This document shows, in pieces, positions 23,801 through 32,999 of a stretch of 64,000 bases of DNA; positions within the stretch are counted from its first letter, which is position 1; each line of letters opens with the position of its first letter. Under the pieces are notes generated by a model that searched no databases, had not been told where the DNA came from, and saw nothing but the letters and a program-made list of their open reading frames with translations. The stretch is from Bombyx mori (Eukaryota > Arthropoda > Insecta > Lepidoptera > Bombycidae). The stretch spans positions 310,001 to 374,000 of the forward strand of contig NC_085124.1 in assembly GCF_030269925.1 (NCBI RefSeq). Reading direction: 5' to 3'. Both the position numbers and the translations under genes were made by a program.

Positions 23801-26800
23801 ATATGTGGATGTGTATAATAAAAATCTTACATTTATTTCCGTTATCTGGTACCTGTAATACAAGTTCTTTACGAACTTAGTACGGGACCAGTTAACACAT
23901 TCACTGCGTTACGGTCAGTATTTATTTATATAGTTCAGAGGAGAGTCGGCGACGTGTACCCTCCTGCTGGGACGCTCCGGCCGTTAGCGCACTTCTCTAA
24001 CAACGATAAACTAGATTGTATATTGTCCCTTGAAATGTACCATGTTGTTTCGCATCAAAATACTTGATTTTTCTTATTTTTCTCATATCATAGGTTGGAC
24101 TTGTGATCGCACTGACGAATGGCAGAACTTCCGTCTGCGGAGCTTCCTTACTGACCAACACCCGCTCCGTGACCGCGGCTCACTGCTGGAGGACCAGGAA
24201 CGCCCAGGGTCGTCAGATCACCCTCGCTTTTGGCACAGCTAACATCTTCTCCGGAGGCACCAGGGTCACCACCTCCAATGTCCAGATGCACGGCAGCTAC
24301 AACATGAACAACCTCAACAACGACGTCGCCGTCATCAACCACAACCACGTTGGCTTCAACAGTCAGTACCATTATTTATGCTTTGTTTAAATTATTGATT
24401 ATTTTAGAGTTCCTACACCTGTAATGTGATTCTGTCTACTTCACCTCATTACAGACAACATCCAGCGCATCAACCTAGCCAGTGGAAGCAACAACTTTGC
24501 TGGTACTTGGGCCTGGGCTGCCGGCTTCGGGAGGACCTCCGATGGTTAGTATTTATTATTTCTACTGCTACCGGTAGCAATAGGATATCACAAATGAATA
24601 AAACAAATATTGGGTGATGAGAAAGTGCTGATAAAATTCATTAACCATTCCAGCTGCTTCGGGAGCCAACAACCAACAAAAACGCCAAGTCAGCCTCCAG
24701 GTCATTACCAACGCCGTCTGCGCCCGCACGTTTGGAAACACTGTGATCATTGGCTCCACTCTCTGTGCTGACGGCTCTAACGGTCGCAGCGTCTGCAGCG
24801 GAGACTCCGGCGGCCCTCTCACCATCGGCAGCGGCGGAGGCCGTCAGCTGGTCAGTACACTAGTTTCGTTTAACTTTACTGCTTAATTAATGAAGTCGAA
24901 AAAAAAGAAAAGGGTTTTACAGGCGGCTCCCCATTCCACATTTAATGTGGATTTCAGCAATGTCAGGGGCCTACATAGCAACCTTGACGCCGTACACCAC
25001 CACCTTGAGACGGCGCAGCCTGCCCTGCTTTTTTTAACGGAGACGCAGATATCTGCTCCGGATGATACCTCATACCTTGAATACCCCGGCTACGTATTGG
25101 AGCACAACTTCCTGCGTAAAGCCGGGGTGTGCGTATTCGTCCGGGCTGATGTCTGTTGTCGCCGTCTTCGGGGCCTCGAACAACGGGACCTGTCCCTCTT
25201 GTGGCTGCGCGTAGATCACGGGGGCCGTAGCCGAATCTACGCGTGCCTGTACAGGTCCCACAGCAGTGATGCAGGTTCAGCTCTATTTGAGCATGTGCAA
25301 GAGGGGACTAACCGCGTGCTTGAGCAGTACCCATCTGCGGAGGTGGTGGTTCTTGGAGACTTTAACGCTCACCACCAAGAGTGGTTGGGGTCCAGAACCA
25401 CTGACCTCCCGGGTCGGACTGCCTACGATTTCGCCTTGGCCTACGGCTTCTCCCAGCTGGTGACACAGCCCACCCGTGTCCCAGATATCGAGGGGCACGA
25501 GCCTTCTTTGTTGGACCTTCTGCTGACCACAGATCCGGCCGGATACAGTGTGGTGGTCGACGCTCCGCTTGGATCGTCTGATCACTGCCTTATTCGTGCT
25601 GCCGTTCCACTCTCTCGTCCTGATCGTCGAACGACGACCGGGTATCGAAGAGTTTGGCGGTATATGTCAGCAGATTGGGATGGATTGCGTGAATTTTACG
25701 CATCCTACCCATGGGGGCGGTTCTGCTTTTCCTCTGCTGATCCTGACGTCTGTGCGGACCGTCTTAAAGACGTGGTGCTCCAGGGGATGGAATTGTTTAT
25801 TCCCTCCTCTGAAGTGCCCGTTGGGGGTCGCAGCAGACCCTGGTATAACAATGCCAGCAGGGATGCTGCACACCTCAAGCGGTCCGCATACGTGGCATGG
25901 GATAATGCCAGGAGACGTCAGGACCCTAACATCTCAGAGGAAAGGCGGAAATATAACGCCGCTTCCAGGTCCTACAAGAAGGTTATTGCCAAGGCGAAGT
26001 CGGAGCACGTTGCTAGAATTGGCGAGCGACTGAAGAGCTATCCCTCTGGGAGCCGTGCTTTTTGGTCGCTCGCTAAAGCTGCAGAAGGAAACTTTTGCAG
26101 GTCTAGTCTCCCACCACTACGCAAGTCCGATGACAGTCTGGCCCATAGTGCGAAAGAGAAGGCTGACCTTCTGGTCAAACTCTTCGCCTCGAACTCGACT
26201 GTGGACGACGGGGGTGCCACACCACCGAACATCCTCCGGTGTGATAGTTCCCTGCCCGAGATCTGCTTTACACAGTGTGCAGTCAGGCGGGAACTCCGAC
26301 TCCTGGACGTCCATAAGTCGAGCGGGCCAGACGGCATCCCTGCAGTGGTTCTGAAAACGTGCGCCCCTGAGCTGACGCCTGCGCTAACGCGTTTGTATCG
26401 CCTCTCTTATTGCACTAACAGGGTTCCGTCTTCATGGAAGACTGCCCACGTCCACCCTATCCCCAAGAAGGGTGACCGGTCGGACCCATCGAGCTATAGG
26501 CCTATCGCGATAACTTCCTTGCTTTCCAAGGTGATGGAGCGAATAATTAATATACAACTCCTGAAGTATCTGGAGGATCGCCAGCTGATCAGTGACCGAC
26601 AGTACGGTTTCCGTCACGGTCGCTCAGCTGGCGATCTTCTTGTATACCTTACTCACAGGTGGGCTGAAGCCTTGGAAAGCAAGGGCGAGGCTCTTGCTGT
26701 GAGCCTTGATATCGCGAAGGCCTTCGACAGGGTCTGGCATAGGGCACTTCTATCGAAGTTACCATCTTACGGAATCCCCGAGGGTCTCTGCAAGTGGATC

Positions 26801-28128
26801 GCTAGCTTTTTGGATGGGCGGAGCATCACGGTCGTTGTAGACGGTGACTGTTCTGATACCATGACCATTAACGCTGGCGTTCCACAAGGTTCGGTGCTCT
26901 CCCCCACGCTTTTCATCCTGTATATCAATGACATGCTGTCTATTGATGGCATGCATTGCTATGCAGATGACAGCACGGGGGATGCGCGATATATCGGCCA
27001 TCAGAGTCTCTCTCGGAGCGTGGTGCAAGAGAGACGATCAAAACTTGTGTCTGAAGTGGAGAACTCTCTGGGGCGAGTCTCCGAATGGGGTGAATTGAAC
27101 TTGGTTCAATTCAACCCGATAAAGACACAAGTTTGCGCGTTCACTGCGAAGAAGGACCCCTTTGTCATGGCGCCGCAATTCCAAGGAGTATCCCTGCAAC
27201 CTTCCGAGAGTATCGGGATACTTGGGGTCGACATTTCGAGCGATGTCCAGTTTCGGAGTCATTTGGAAGGCAAAGCCAAGTTGGCGTCCAAAATGCTGGG
27301 AGTCCTCAACAGAGCGAAGCGGTACTTCACGCCTGGACAAAGACTTTTGCTTTATAAAGCACAAGTCCGGCCTCGCATGGAGTACTGCTCCCATCTCTGG
27401 GCTGGGGCTCCCAAATACCAGCTTCTTCCATTTGACTCCATACAGAGGAGGGCCGTTCGGATTGTCGATAATCCCATTCTCTCGGATCGTTTGGAGCCTC
27501 TGGGTCTGCGGAGGGACTTCGGTTCCCTCTGTATTTTGTACCGTATGTTCCATGGGGAGTGCTCTGAGGAATTGTTCGAGATGATACCAGCATCTCGTTT
27601 TTACCATCGCACCGCCCGCCACCGGAGTAGAGTTCATCCATACTACCTGGAGCCACTGCGGTCATCCACAGTGCGTTTCCAGAGATCTTTTTTGCCACGT
27701 ACCATCCGGCTATGGAATGAGCTCCCCTCCACGGTGTTTCCCGAGCGCTATGACATGTCCTTCTTCAAACGAGGCTTGTGGAGAGTATTAAGCGGTAGGC
27801 AGCGGCTTGGCTCTGCCCCTGGCATTGCTGAAGTCCATGGGCGACGGTAACCACTCACCATCAGGTGGGCCGTATGCCCGTCTGCCTACAAAGGCAATAA
27901 AAAAAAAAAAAAAAAAAAAAAAAAACTGGTTGCCTATATATTATCTGTTTATTTATTTGTTTATTTATTAGGATAGCCTTTTATGACTCACTACATTTAC
28001 CATTTGTTTCTTGTACTTTCCAGATCGGTATCACATCGTTCGTATCAGACAGAGGCTGCCAAAGAGGCTTCCCTTCCGGTTTCGCCAGAGTCACATCCTT
28101 TAACTCCTGGATCCGGGCTAGAATTTAA
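20863..28128 (+). CDS. Chymotrypsin-like serine protease, copy B (5 exons, TE-filled introns)
   Basis: Exons 20863-21057, 24094-24361, 24455-24544, 24654-24850 and 28024-28128 have exactly the lengths of copy A (195, 268, 90, 197, 105) and join to 284 codons without a stop. Signal peptide, Arg|IVGG activation site, His (TAAHC), Asp (NNDVA) and Ser (GDSGGP) are all present. Differences from A matter near the S1 pocket. Residue 257, equivalent to 216, is Val instead of Gly (GTA at 28042-28044), residue 231 (190) is Val, and the 226 equivalent is Ser. In family S1 a bulky residue at 216 narrows the pocket as in elastases, so a change toward small P1 side chains is possible (inference). Introns 1 and 4 are 3.0 and 3.2 kb because of retrotransposon insertions; donor and acceptor sites are untouched. 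Confidence 0.92.
21598..22490 (+). mobile_element. BMC1-like LINE, 5'-truncated copy in intron 1 of gene B
   Basis: The frame to 22411 matches the last 270 codons of the ORF2 at 24890-27850 almost base for base. It differs by a 21-bp deletion near its start, a few substitutions and a short change near 22287. The 3' UTR (ATCAGGTGGGCCGTATGCC) and an A-rich tail follow. Such similarity implies very recent copying from a common source. Confidence 0.9.
22528..22733 (+). mobile_element. Bm1 SINE, 5'-truncated
   Basis: Only the 3' half is present, from CCTATTTCCGCCGTGAAGC to the A-rich tail. It lies directly after the BMC1 fragment, inside the RTE-like element of intron 1. Confidence 0.85.
23455..24000 (-). 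repeat. Jockey-type LINE 3'-UTR fragment in intron 1 of gene B, split by a SINE
   Basis: Orthologous to 985-1270 in gene A: 23455-23666 and 23936-24000 together give the same sequence. The copy was in the intron before A and B duplicated; the SINE at 23669-23934 came later. Confidence 0.7.
23669..23934 (+). mobile_element. tRNA-derived SINE (not Bm1), complete
   Basis: Head with A box (TGGTGTAGTGGTAAGTG) and B box (GGGTTTGAATCCC), body and tail as in the interrupted copy at 18151-19560. It sits in the LINE fragment of intron 1, with ATAGTT on both sides as a probable duplication; gene A shows the empty site near 1200. Confidence 0.8.
24880..27925 (+). mobile_element. BMC1-like LINE (Jockey clade) in intron 4 of gene B
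   Basis: Comparison with intron 4 of genes A and C gives the empty site (TTACTGCTTTAACTGGTTGCC). Here about 3.05 kb are inserted between TTACTGCTT and ACTGGTTGCC. The element lacks ORF1, contains ORF2, a short 3' UTR (ATCAGGTGGGCCGTATGCC) and ends in more than 20 A. The BMC1 name comes from memory of Bombyx LINEs. It has the same orientation as the gene. Confidence 0.88.
24890..27850 (+). CDS. LINE ORF2: AP endonuclease and reverse transcriptase, 986 codons, no stop
   Basis: N-terminal apurinic/apyrimidinic-type endonuclease (about residues 15-255) with [26 protein letters not shown] and the SDHCL active-site His/Asp pair. A linker follows, then the reverse transcriptase (about 460-760) with [43 protein letters not shown] and catalytic YADDS. 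The C-terminal tail has [14 protein letters not shown], and [18 protein letters not shown]. The length suits a complete ORF2. This protein would nick target DNA and copy the LINE RNA into it, but the copy lacks ORF1 and its own promoter. It lies within an intron and is not part of the protease mRNA. Confidence 0.88.
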   Translation: MKSKKKKRVLQAAPHSTFNVDFSNVRGLHSNLDAVHHHLETAQPALLFLTETQISAPDDTSYLEYPGYVLEHNFLRKAGVCVFVRADVCCRRLRGLEQRDLSLLWLRVDHGGRSRIYACLYRSHSSDAGSALFEHVQEGTNRVLEQYPSAEVVVLGDFNAHHQEWLGSRTTDLPGRTAYDFALAYGFSQLVTQPTRVPDIEGHEPSLLDLLLTTDPAGYSVVVDAPLGSSDHCLIRAAVPLSRPDRRTTTGYRRVWRYMSADWDGLREFYASYPWGRFCFSSADPDVCADRLKDVVLQGMELFIPSSEVPVGGRSRPWYNNASRDAAHLKRSAYVAWDNARRRQDPNISEERRKYNAASRSYKKVIAKAKSEHVARIGERLKSYPSGSRAFWSLAKAAEGNFCRSSLPPLRKSDDSLAHSAKEKADLLVKLFASNSTVDDGGATPPNILRCDSSLPEICFTQCAVRRELRLLDVHKSSGPDGIPAVVLKTCAPELTPALTRLYRLSYCTNRVPSSWKTAHVHPIPKKGDRSDPSSYRPIAITSLLSKVMERIINIQLLKYLEDRQLISDRQYGFRHGRSAGDLLVYLTHRWAEALESKGEALAVSLDIAKAFDRVWHRALLSKLPSYGIPEGLCKWIASFLDGRSITVVVDGDCSDTMTINAGVPQGSVLSPTLFILYINDMLSIDGMHCYADDSTGDARYIGHQSLSRSVVQERRSKLVSEVENSLGRVSEWGELNLVQFNPIKTQVCAFTAKKDPFVMAPQFQGVSLQPSESIGILGVDISSDVQFRSHLEGKAKLASKMLGVLNRAKRYFTPGQRLLLYKAQVRPRMEYCSHLWAGAPKYQLLPFDSIQRRAVRIVDNPILSDRLEPLGLRRDFGSLCILYRMFHGECSEELFEMIPASRFYHRTARHRSRVHPYYLEPLRSSTVRFQRSFLPRTIRLWNELPSTVFPERYDMSFFKRGLWRVLSGRQRLGSAPGIAEVHGRR

Positions 28129-28162
28129 ATGACGACTGACGAATGCTGAATGATTCATTAAT

Positions 28163-28168
28163 AATAAA
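28163..28168 (+). terminator. Polyadenylation signal AATAAA of gene B
   Basis: AATAAA 35 bp after the stop, same context as in gene A. Confidence 0.75.
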
Positions 28169-28261
28169 ATAATTTCATTTACAAGAAACCTTTCTTTATT
28201 TTCGTATTCCTCAATCTCATCCTCTTTGGGAAACTTGAATAAGTACTCAATAAAAAGTTAA

Positions 28262-29060
28262 ACAGTGTGGATTCACGGCAGTGTGCTCGGAGTGTATTCC
28301 TTTTGTTTTCTCGATCGGGCTACTCGATAGCGTGAATGTTAACTTAAATTTGTAGGAAGTTCCTTAGCAGCAGGTAGGTTTGCTAGTTCTATTGAGTGAG
28401 TTCAAGATCTTCGATCGCCTAGGCACCGTCTCGGTCCTGTTAGTCGAGTAACTTTACCGAAATGAGCACCTCGAATGACCTACAAGCGAGGGTGAGACTT
28501 AACAGCTCAAGGGCAGCTGCTTCATGCATCTACTACCGCTAAGAAGACGCGGCGAGAAGCTCGACGGGCTGATTGATGTATGGGTTAGGCCGCACGTCGA
28601 ACACTCTGGCGAGTTCGACGAGTGCAGGTATCGCGGTCCTTGGGCCTGTTCCTAATGCTAAAGGTGCAGGCGTCTAATGACAATGCTAATCCGTAAGGAC
28701 GTGTAAGGGTAAGGGTATCGACGGGGACTGGCTCCTGCGTGAGCCGGGGTAGAGGAGTAGTCAGCAGCGACCACGATAAGGCGATTTTCATGACGCAACT
28801 CCTTATTGAAGTATCGTTCCGACGTTGACTTCAGGTGTCTTGTGATGGATTCGAGGTCCATATCGTCGTGACCTTCCTGGCCCGGGGCATTGATTGGCAA
28901 AAGTGTGCGAGAGATCGGAGTGTATTATTCTTACGCCTAATGTTGGAGGAAATTCCCGTTGATTTCCCCCTTTAATACGGCTGTGCAGGCTTAATATCGA
29001 TTCGCCATTTCCAGGATTACTGTACGAGAGTAACGGATTTTTTATTTCAACTCAAGTAGT
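28262..29060 (-). repeat. Jockey-type LINE 3' fragment and flanks, shared with the gene C downstream region
   Basis: 28480-28880 on the minus strand keep remnants of the LINE C-terminus (RHENRLIVVAADYS, HAGASPRR). The surrounding unique sequence (28262-28480 and 28900-29060) has no recognised function. The whole block recurs at 40722-41490 at the same distance from gene C and is absent after gene A. Confidence 0.65.
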
Positions 29061-29314
29061 AATGATGGATGATATTGTCAATGACTGGAGTTTAGTGTCC
29101 ATGCAAGGCCGCAAAGACCGCTTTTGTTTTATTTTCGCTTTGGTTCATGGCTAGTTCCTGTCGAAGTGAGGTATTAGGACCGGGCTCTGCCTTCTAAATA
29201 GGTGTTCGGTCGCGACCTGCCTATACCACAAAGTTCCGCAAGAAATTGCGGCCGTGGTGGTATAGGCCTTCGGCCCTGACGGTGTTCAGTGCCGATCCTA
29301 GGATTTAGTCTTCG

Positions 29315-29604
29315 GTGCCCTTGGGGACCGGCTCGAGCGGCTCTTCGAAGCCTGCTTCGAGGCGGGGCGGTTTCCGAAGCAGTGAAAGACGGGCAGACTC
29401 GTCCTGCTGAGGAAGGACGGGCACCCTGCAAACTCGCTTGCGGGGTATCGCCCCATCGTGTTGTTGGACGAGGCGGGAAAATTGCTCGAGGAAGCGGGTG
29501 GTGGCCGCCCGCCTTGTTCGGTACGTGACTGGGGTGAGTCTCGACCGAACCTCAATTCGAGCCCAGCACGTCGGGCCGCATAGACTGTGCCGCTGTTGTT
29601 CCGG
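29315..29604 (+). pseudogene. R1-clade LINE reverse-transcriptase fragment
   Basis: With one frame change it reads KTGRLVLLRKDGHPA, then LAGYRPIVLLDEAGKLLE and RVVAARLVRYVTGV, the start of the RT domain in R1-clade LINEs (GYRPI.LLDEAGKLLE). Only about 95 codons remain. Confidence 0.65.
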
Positions 29605-30060
29605 AATACCCCGCTGGACTGGCTCCACTCCGGTGGCAAGCGGTGCGATGGTAAAAACGAGATAATGATATCATCTCAAACAATTCCTCAGAGCACTCCC
29701 CATGGAACATACGGTACAAAATATAGAGGGAACCGAAGTCCCTCCGCAGACCCAGAAGTCCCAAACGATTCGTGAGAATGGGATTATCGATAATCCGAAC
29801 GGCCCTCCTCTGTATGGAGTCAAATGTAAGAAGCTGGTATTTGGGAGCCCCGGCCCAGAGATGGGAGCAGTACTCCACGCGAGGTCGGACTTGTGCTTTA
29901 TAAAGCAAAAGTCTTTGTCCAGGTGGTCCAGGCCTGAAGTACTGCTTCGCTCTTTTGAGGACTCCCAGCATTTTGGACGGCAACTTGGCTTTGCCTTCCA
30001 AACGACTCTGAAATAGGACATCTCTCGAAATGTCGACCCCAAGTATCCCGATACTCTCCT
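29605..30060 (-). mobile_element. BMC1-like LINE C-terminal fragment, older copy
   Basis: The minus frame 30001-29620 (MEGKAKLPSKMLGVLKRAK ... [18 protein letters not shown]) matches the C-terminal part of the ORF2 at 27250-27650 with many differences and no 3' UTR. Orthologous to the fragment at 42110-42470. Confidence 0.8.
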
Positions 30061-31170
30061 TAGCAGCGCGTTAGAGCGCTGGTAGCGCACCGCGCAGCCT
30101 CATCCCCCTCAGGTCGCCCCATGACCTTACCGGGGGGAAGCCGCCTCCTACCGGGGTCGGAACGTACGCTCGTACTGTCTCCTCTGTCCCCCGGGTCGAC
30201 AGCGACGGATCAATGCGGAGAAACGGAGCGGAAGAGCTCTCCCACTCTCGTTCCACCGCCTCCTTCTACGATATGATAGACTCGCAGAAATCGAGCATCA
30301 CTTTCCAGGACGCTTCGCTACCAAGCATGACGCGCAGCAGGCGACTATGACCACGACGAGGGCGGCGCGCAGCTTCTCGAATCCAGAGCAACGCGCCAAT
30401 GTACGTTTCGTTGTGTCATCCTCGTCGCGGTCTGCGCAATGATGGCACTGCGCTATCGGTTCCCTTCCGGCAATTTTGTGCAAGTATTGGCTGAAACATC
30501 CGTGGCCGGTAAGCATTTGTGTGAGCCGGAAGGTGAGGCATCCGCAGTCACGGCCCACCCAGTCCGCGAGAACCAAGCGGATTACCTCAACGGTACGGAG
30601 GCCGTCCGACGAGTCCGCCAAACGACGAGGCCACGCCTCCAGCGCGGACGTCCGAGATTAGAGCCTCCGCACTCGAATCACTCCTTCGCCAGGGCGACCT
30701 TTGCCCATAGAGCGAAGGTCGCTGCGCCACCTTAGTACTGTAGTCAGCGGCGAGCGACTCCAGGAGAGTCTTCATGCTCTACTTCTTGGCCTCGCCGATG
30801 GCCAGCTGCAGCGTCGCCTGCCTTTGGCGACAGTCAGCGTGCAGCCGGGCCGCCGTCTCCGCGAATGCATCATCGCGACGAGGGCGGCGCGCCCTCACGC
30901 ACTCCTTGCGGAGTCTCGCGATCTCGGGCGACCATCAGAACGCATCAGCACGTGGTGCTCGGGAGTCGATCCATCACAGATTCTCTCAATTCTGCCCCGG
31001 AACCATTCGACCTCCGCATTCACGTCCGCAGCAGCAGCGGCCGCTGCGATCGAACGGGGCGCACCTTGCGGGAGCTTCTCCTCAGCGCCAGCGCCCGCAG
31101 CAGACGAGGACGATGACGAAGAAGAGCAGGAAAGCTCGAATGCGGGCATTCGTTTCTTTTTTGGTTTTTT
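30061..31170 (-). pseudogene. R1-clade LINE remnant, internally deleted
   Basis: Read on the minus strand: a Ser- and Ala-rich stretch, then a linker ending ATLQLAIGEAKK (30770-30900). It jumps to the C-terminal region with FRLTQMLTGHGCF and a CCHC motif (CHHCADRDEDD...H...C) at about 30380-30520. RT itself is missing. The same C-terminal motif recurs at 34900-35100, 42700-43000 and 62900-63080. Confidence 0.65.
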
Positions 31171-31341
31171 TATTTTTTTTGGGCAATGCAATATTAGTGT
31201 TGTGCAACAAAAGTAACTCGTATTTATAGTAGTAAAGTGGGGTACCCTAGTCATGAATTCTCTTGAATACCCTCTTAAACAATTGCTTACATGCGTAATT
31301 AATCTTAGTTAACTAAATAGTAACGTTGCGTCGACATAATA

Positions 31342-31818
31342 GGTTGGGGAAAAACTCTTTCCGCATTATAGTATGTATGAACTTGTAATAAAATCTCTTT
31401 GGCTATACTATTAGTATCTGGCTGGTTTTGGTATCATTAAAAGTTTAAATTTTAAAGTACATAATTCCAAATGCAAATTAGGAAAATGTGTGATTTTTAT
31501 TTATTTTTCGTGCTGTCAAGATGAGCGAATCTAATGAAGAAATTCGATACATTTTAAAATTTTACTACAAAAAAGGTAAAACTGCAACGCAAGCCGCGAA
31601 AAAAATTTGCGATGTTTATGGACCTAGTGCAGTCAGTGTCTGTGAGAGTAGCACAAATTTGGTTTAAGCGTTTTCAATCCGGAAAGTTTGATGTCAAAGA
31701 TGCACGTCGCTCTGGTCGCCCTATTACGGATAAAATGGATGCCATTCAAATGTAAATAAACTATATTAAAAAAAGTTGTGAATTTTCTTAAAAAATGCGA
31801 AGAAACTTTTCCCCAACC
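31342..31818 (+). mobile_element. Internally deleted mariner with terminal inverted repeats
   Basis: The ends GGTTGGGGAAAA...GCATT and ...AATGCGAAGAAAC...CCCCAACC are inverted repeats of about 27 bp with a few mismatches. The element is flanked by TA at 31340-31341 and 31819-31820. Inside, from ATG 31521, are the first codons of a mariner transposase (MSESNEEIRYILKFYYKKG, TATQAAKKICDVYGPSA), then a frame change. The catalytic domain is gone. Length 477 bp. Confidence 0.85.
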
Positions 31819-31869
31819 TATTAGTTGGTTAAGTTAAGCAGCGCCGGCCGCGCTCGGTTTCAATTAAAT

Positions 31870-32945
31870 AATATGGAATAAGTTAGCTAGGGAAGTAAAG
31901 CTGCCGCCTGAATTAATTAAAATTTTTCAGTATTGGTATGGCAATCAAAATAATAGTGTGAGATGGGCCGGTGCGCACTCTGATGCGTACCGTTTAGAAT
32001 GTGGTGTGAGGCAGGGGGGTCTAACCTCACCTTTGCTATTTAGCATATACATGAATAAGCTCATCGATGAGCTCAGTAGTGCGGGTGTCGGCTGCATGAT
32101 CGATGGAGTTTCTTTTAACAATATTAGTTATGCAGACGATATGGTATTGCTGAGCCCATCACTCAGGAGTGCACTCAGGAAACTTTTAAAAATTTGTGAG
32201 AACTATGCTGAGTCCCACGGGCTGAGGTACAATGCCAAGAAGAGCGAACTGCTAGTGTTCAAAGCGCAGAACAAAACTTACGAGAACGTACCTCCAATCT
32301 GGCTAGCGGGCGCAACGCTTACACAAGTCAAGCGCTTCAAGTACCTCGGTCACTGGGTAACAGAGGATGGTACGGATGATTGTGATATAGATAGGGAGCG
32401 TAGGGCGTTGATAGTAAGATGCAATATGCTGGCCCGCAGATTTACTGGTTGCGATAGCTATGTCAAACTTACAATTTTTAAAGCTTATTGCCAGAATTTT
32501 TACGTCAATAGTCTGTGGACCACATACACGCGGAGAGCTTACAATGCCCTACGCGTTCAATATAATAATGCGTTTAGGATGATGTTGTCACTGCCGCGCT
32601 TTTGTAGTGCATCCACAATGTTTGCGACATCTCACACCGATGACTTCTTTGCAATAATGCGGAAGAGAAGTGCATCGTTATTGCGTCGAGTTCGTGACAG
32701 TGGCAACAGTCTTTTGAGAATCATATCGAGCAAGATCGAGGGACTGCTGATCAATAGCCTTTGCAGTAGGCACTTGGAAGGAGAAAAAATAAAATAAAAA
32801 ATGTAATGGTATAAAATGTATATAATGATAGTTATGTGTTAGATTTTTTAAGTTACTAACATAGATATAAGTAATTACTACTAACAAAATGTTATGATTT
32901 TAAAAAAAAAAAACTGAAATAAAGTACTAATAATAATAATAATAA
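31870..32945 (+). mobile_element. Non-LTR retrotransposon, 3' part of RT gene; clade not resolved
   Basis: The open frame to 32797 carries CGVRQGGLTSPLLFSIYMN, catalytic ISYADDMVLLSPS, GLRYNAKKSELLVF and FKYLGHWVTEDG, so it covers RT motifs from the GVRQG block to the thumb plus a C-terminal tail. It is 5'-truncated. The 3' end is AT-rich and terminates in a TAA repeat (32927-32945). About 300 codons without a stop suggest moderate age. Confidence 0.75.
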
Positions 32946-32999
32946 TGAATTGGTAATTTGCTATCTCAGAGTGATTTCAATTATATAACTGACACGATA

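Noticed and set aside
24148..24372. Val/Asp-rich frames antisense to exon 2 of genes A, B and C
   Set aside because: They mirror the protease coding sequence on the other strand and change wherever the sense codons do.
30895..31254. Ser/Ala-rich minus-strand frame as a host protein
   Set aside because: It runs into an R1-clade LINE linker (AIGEAK) and its start lies in low-complexity T/A-rich sequence.
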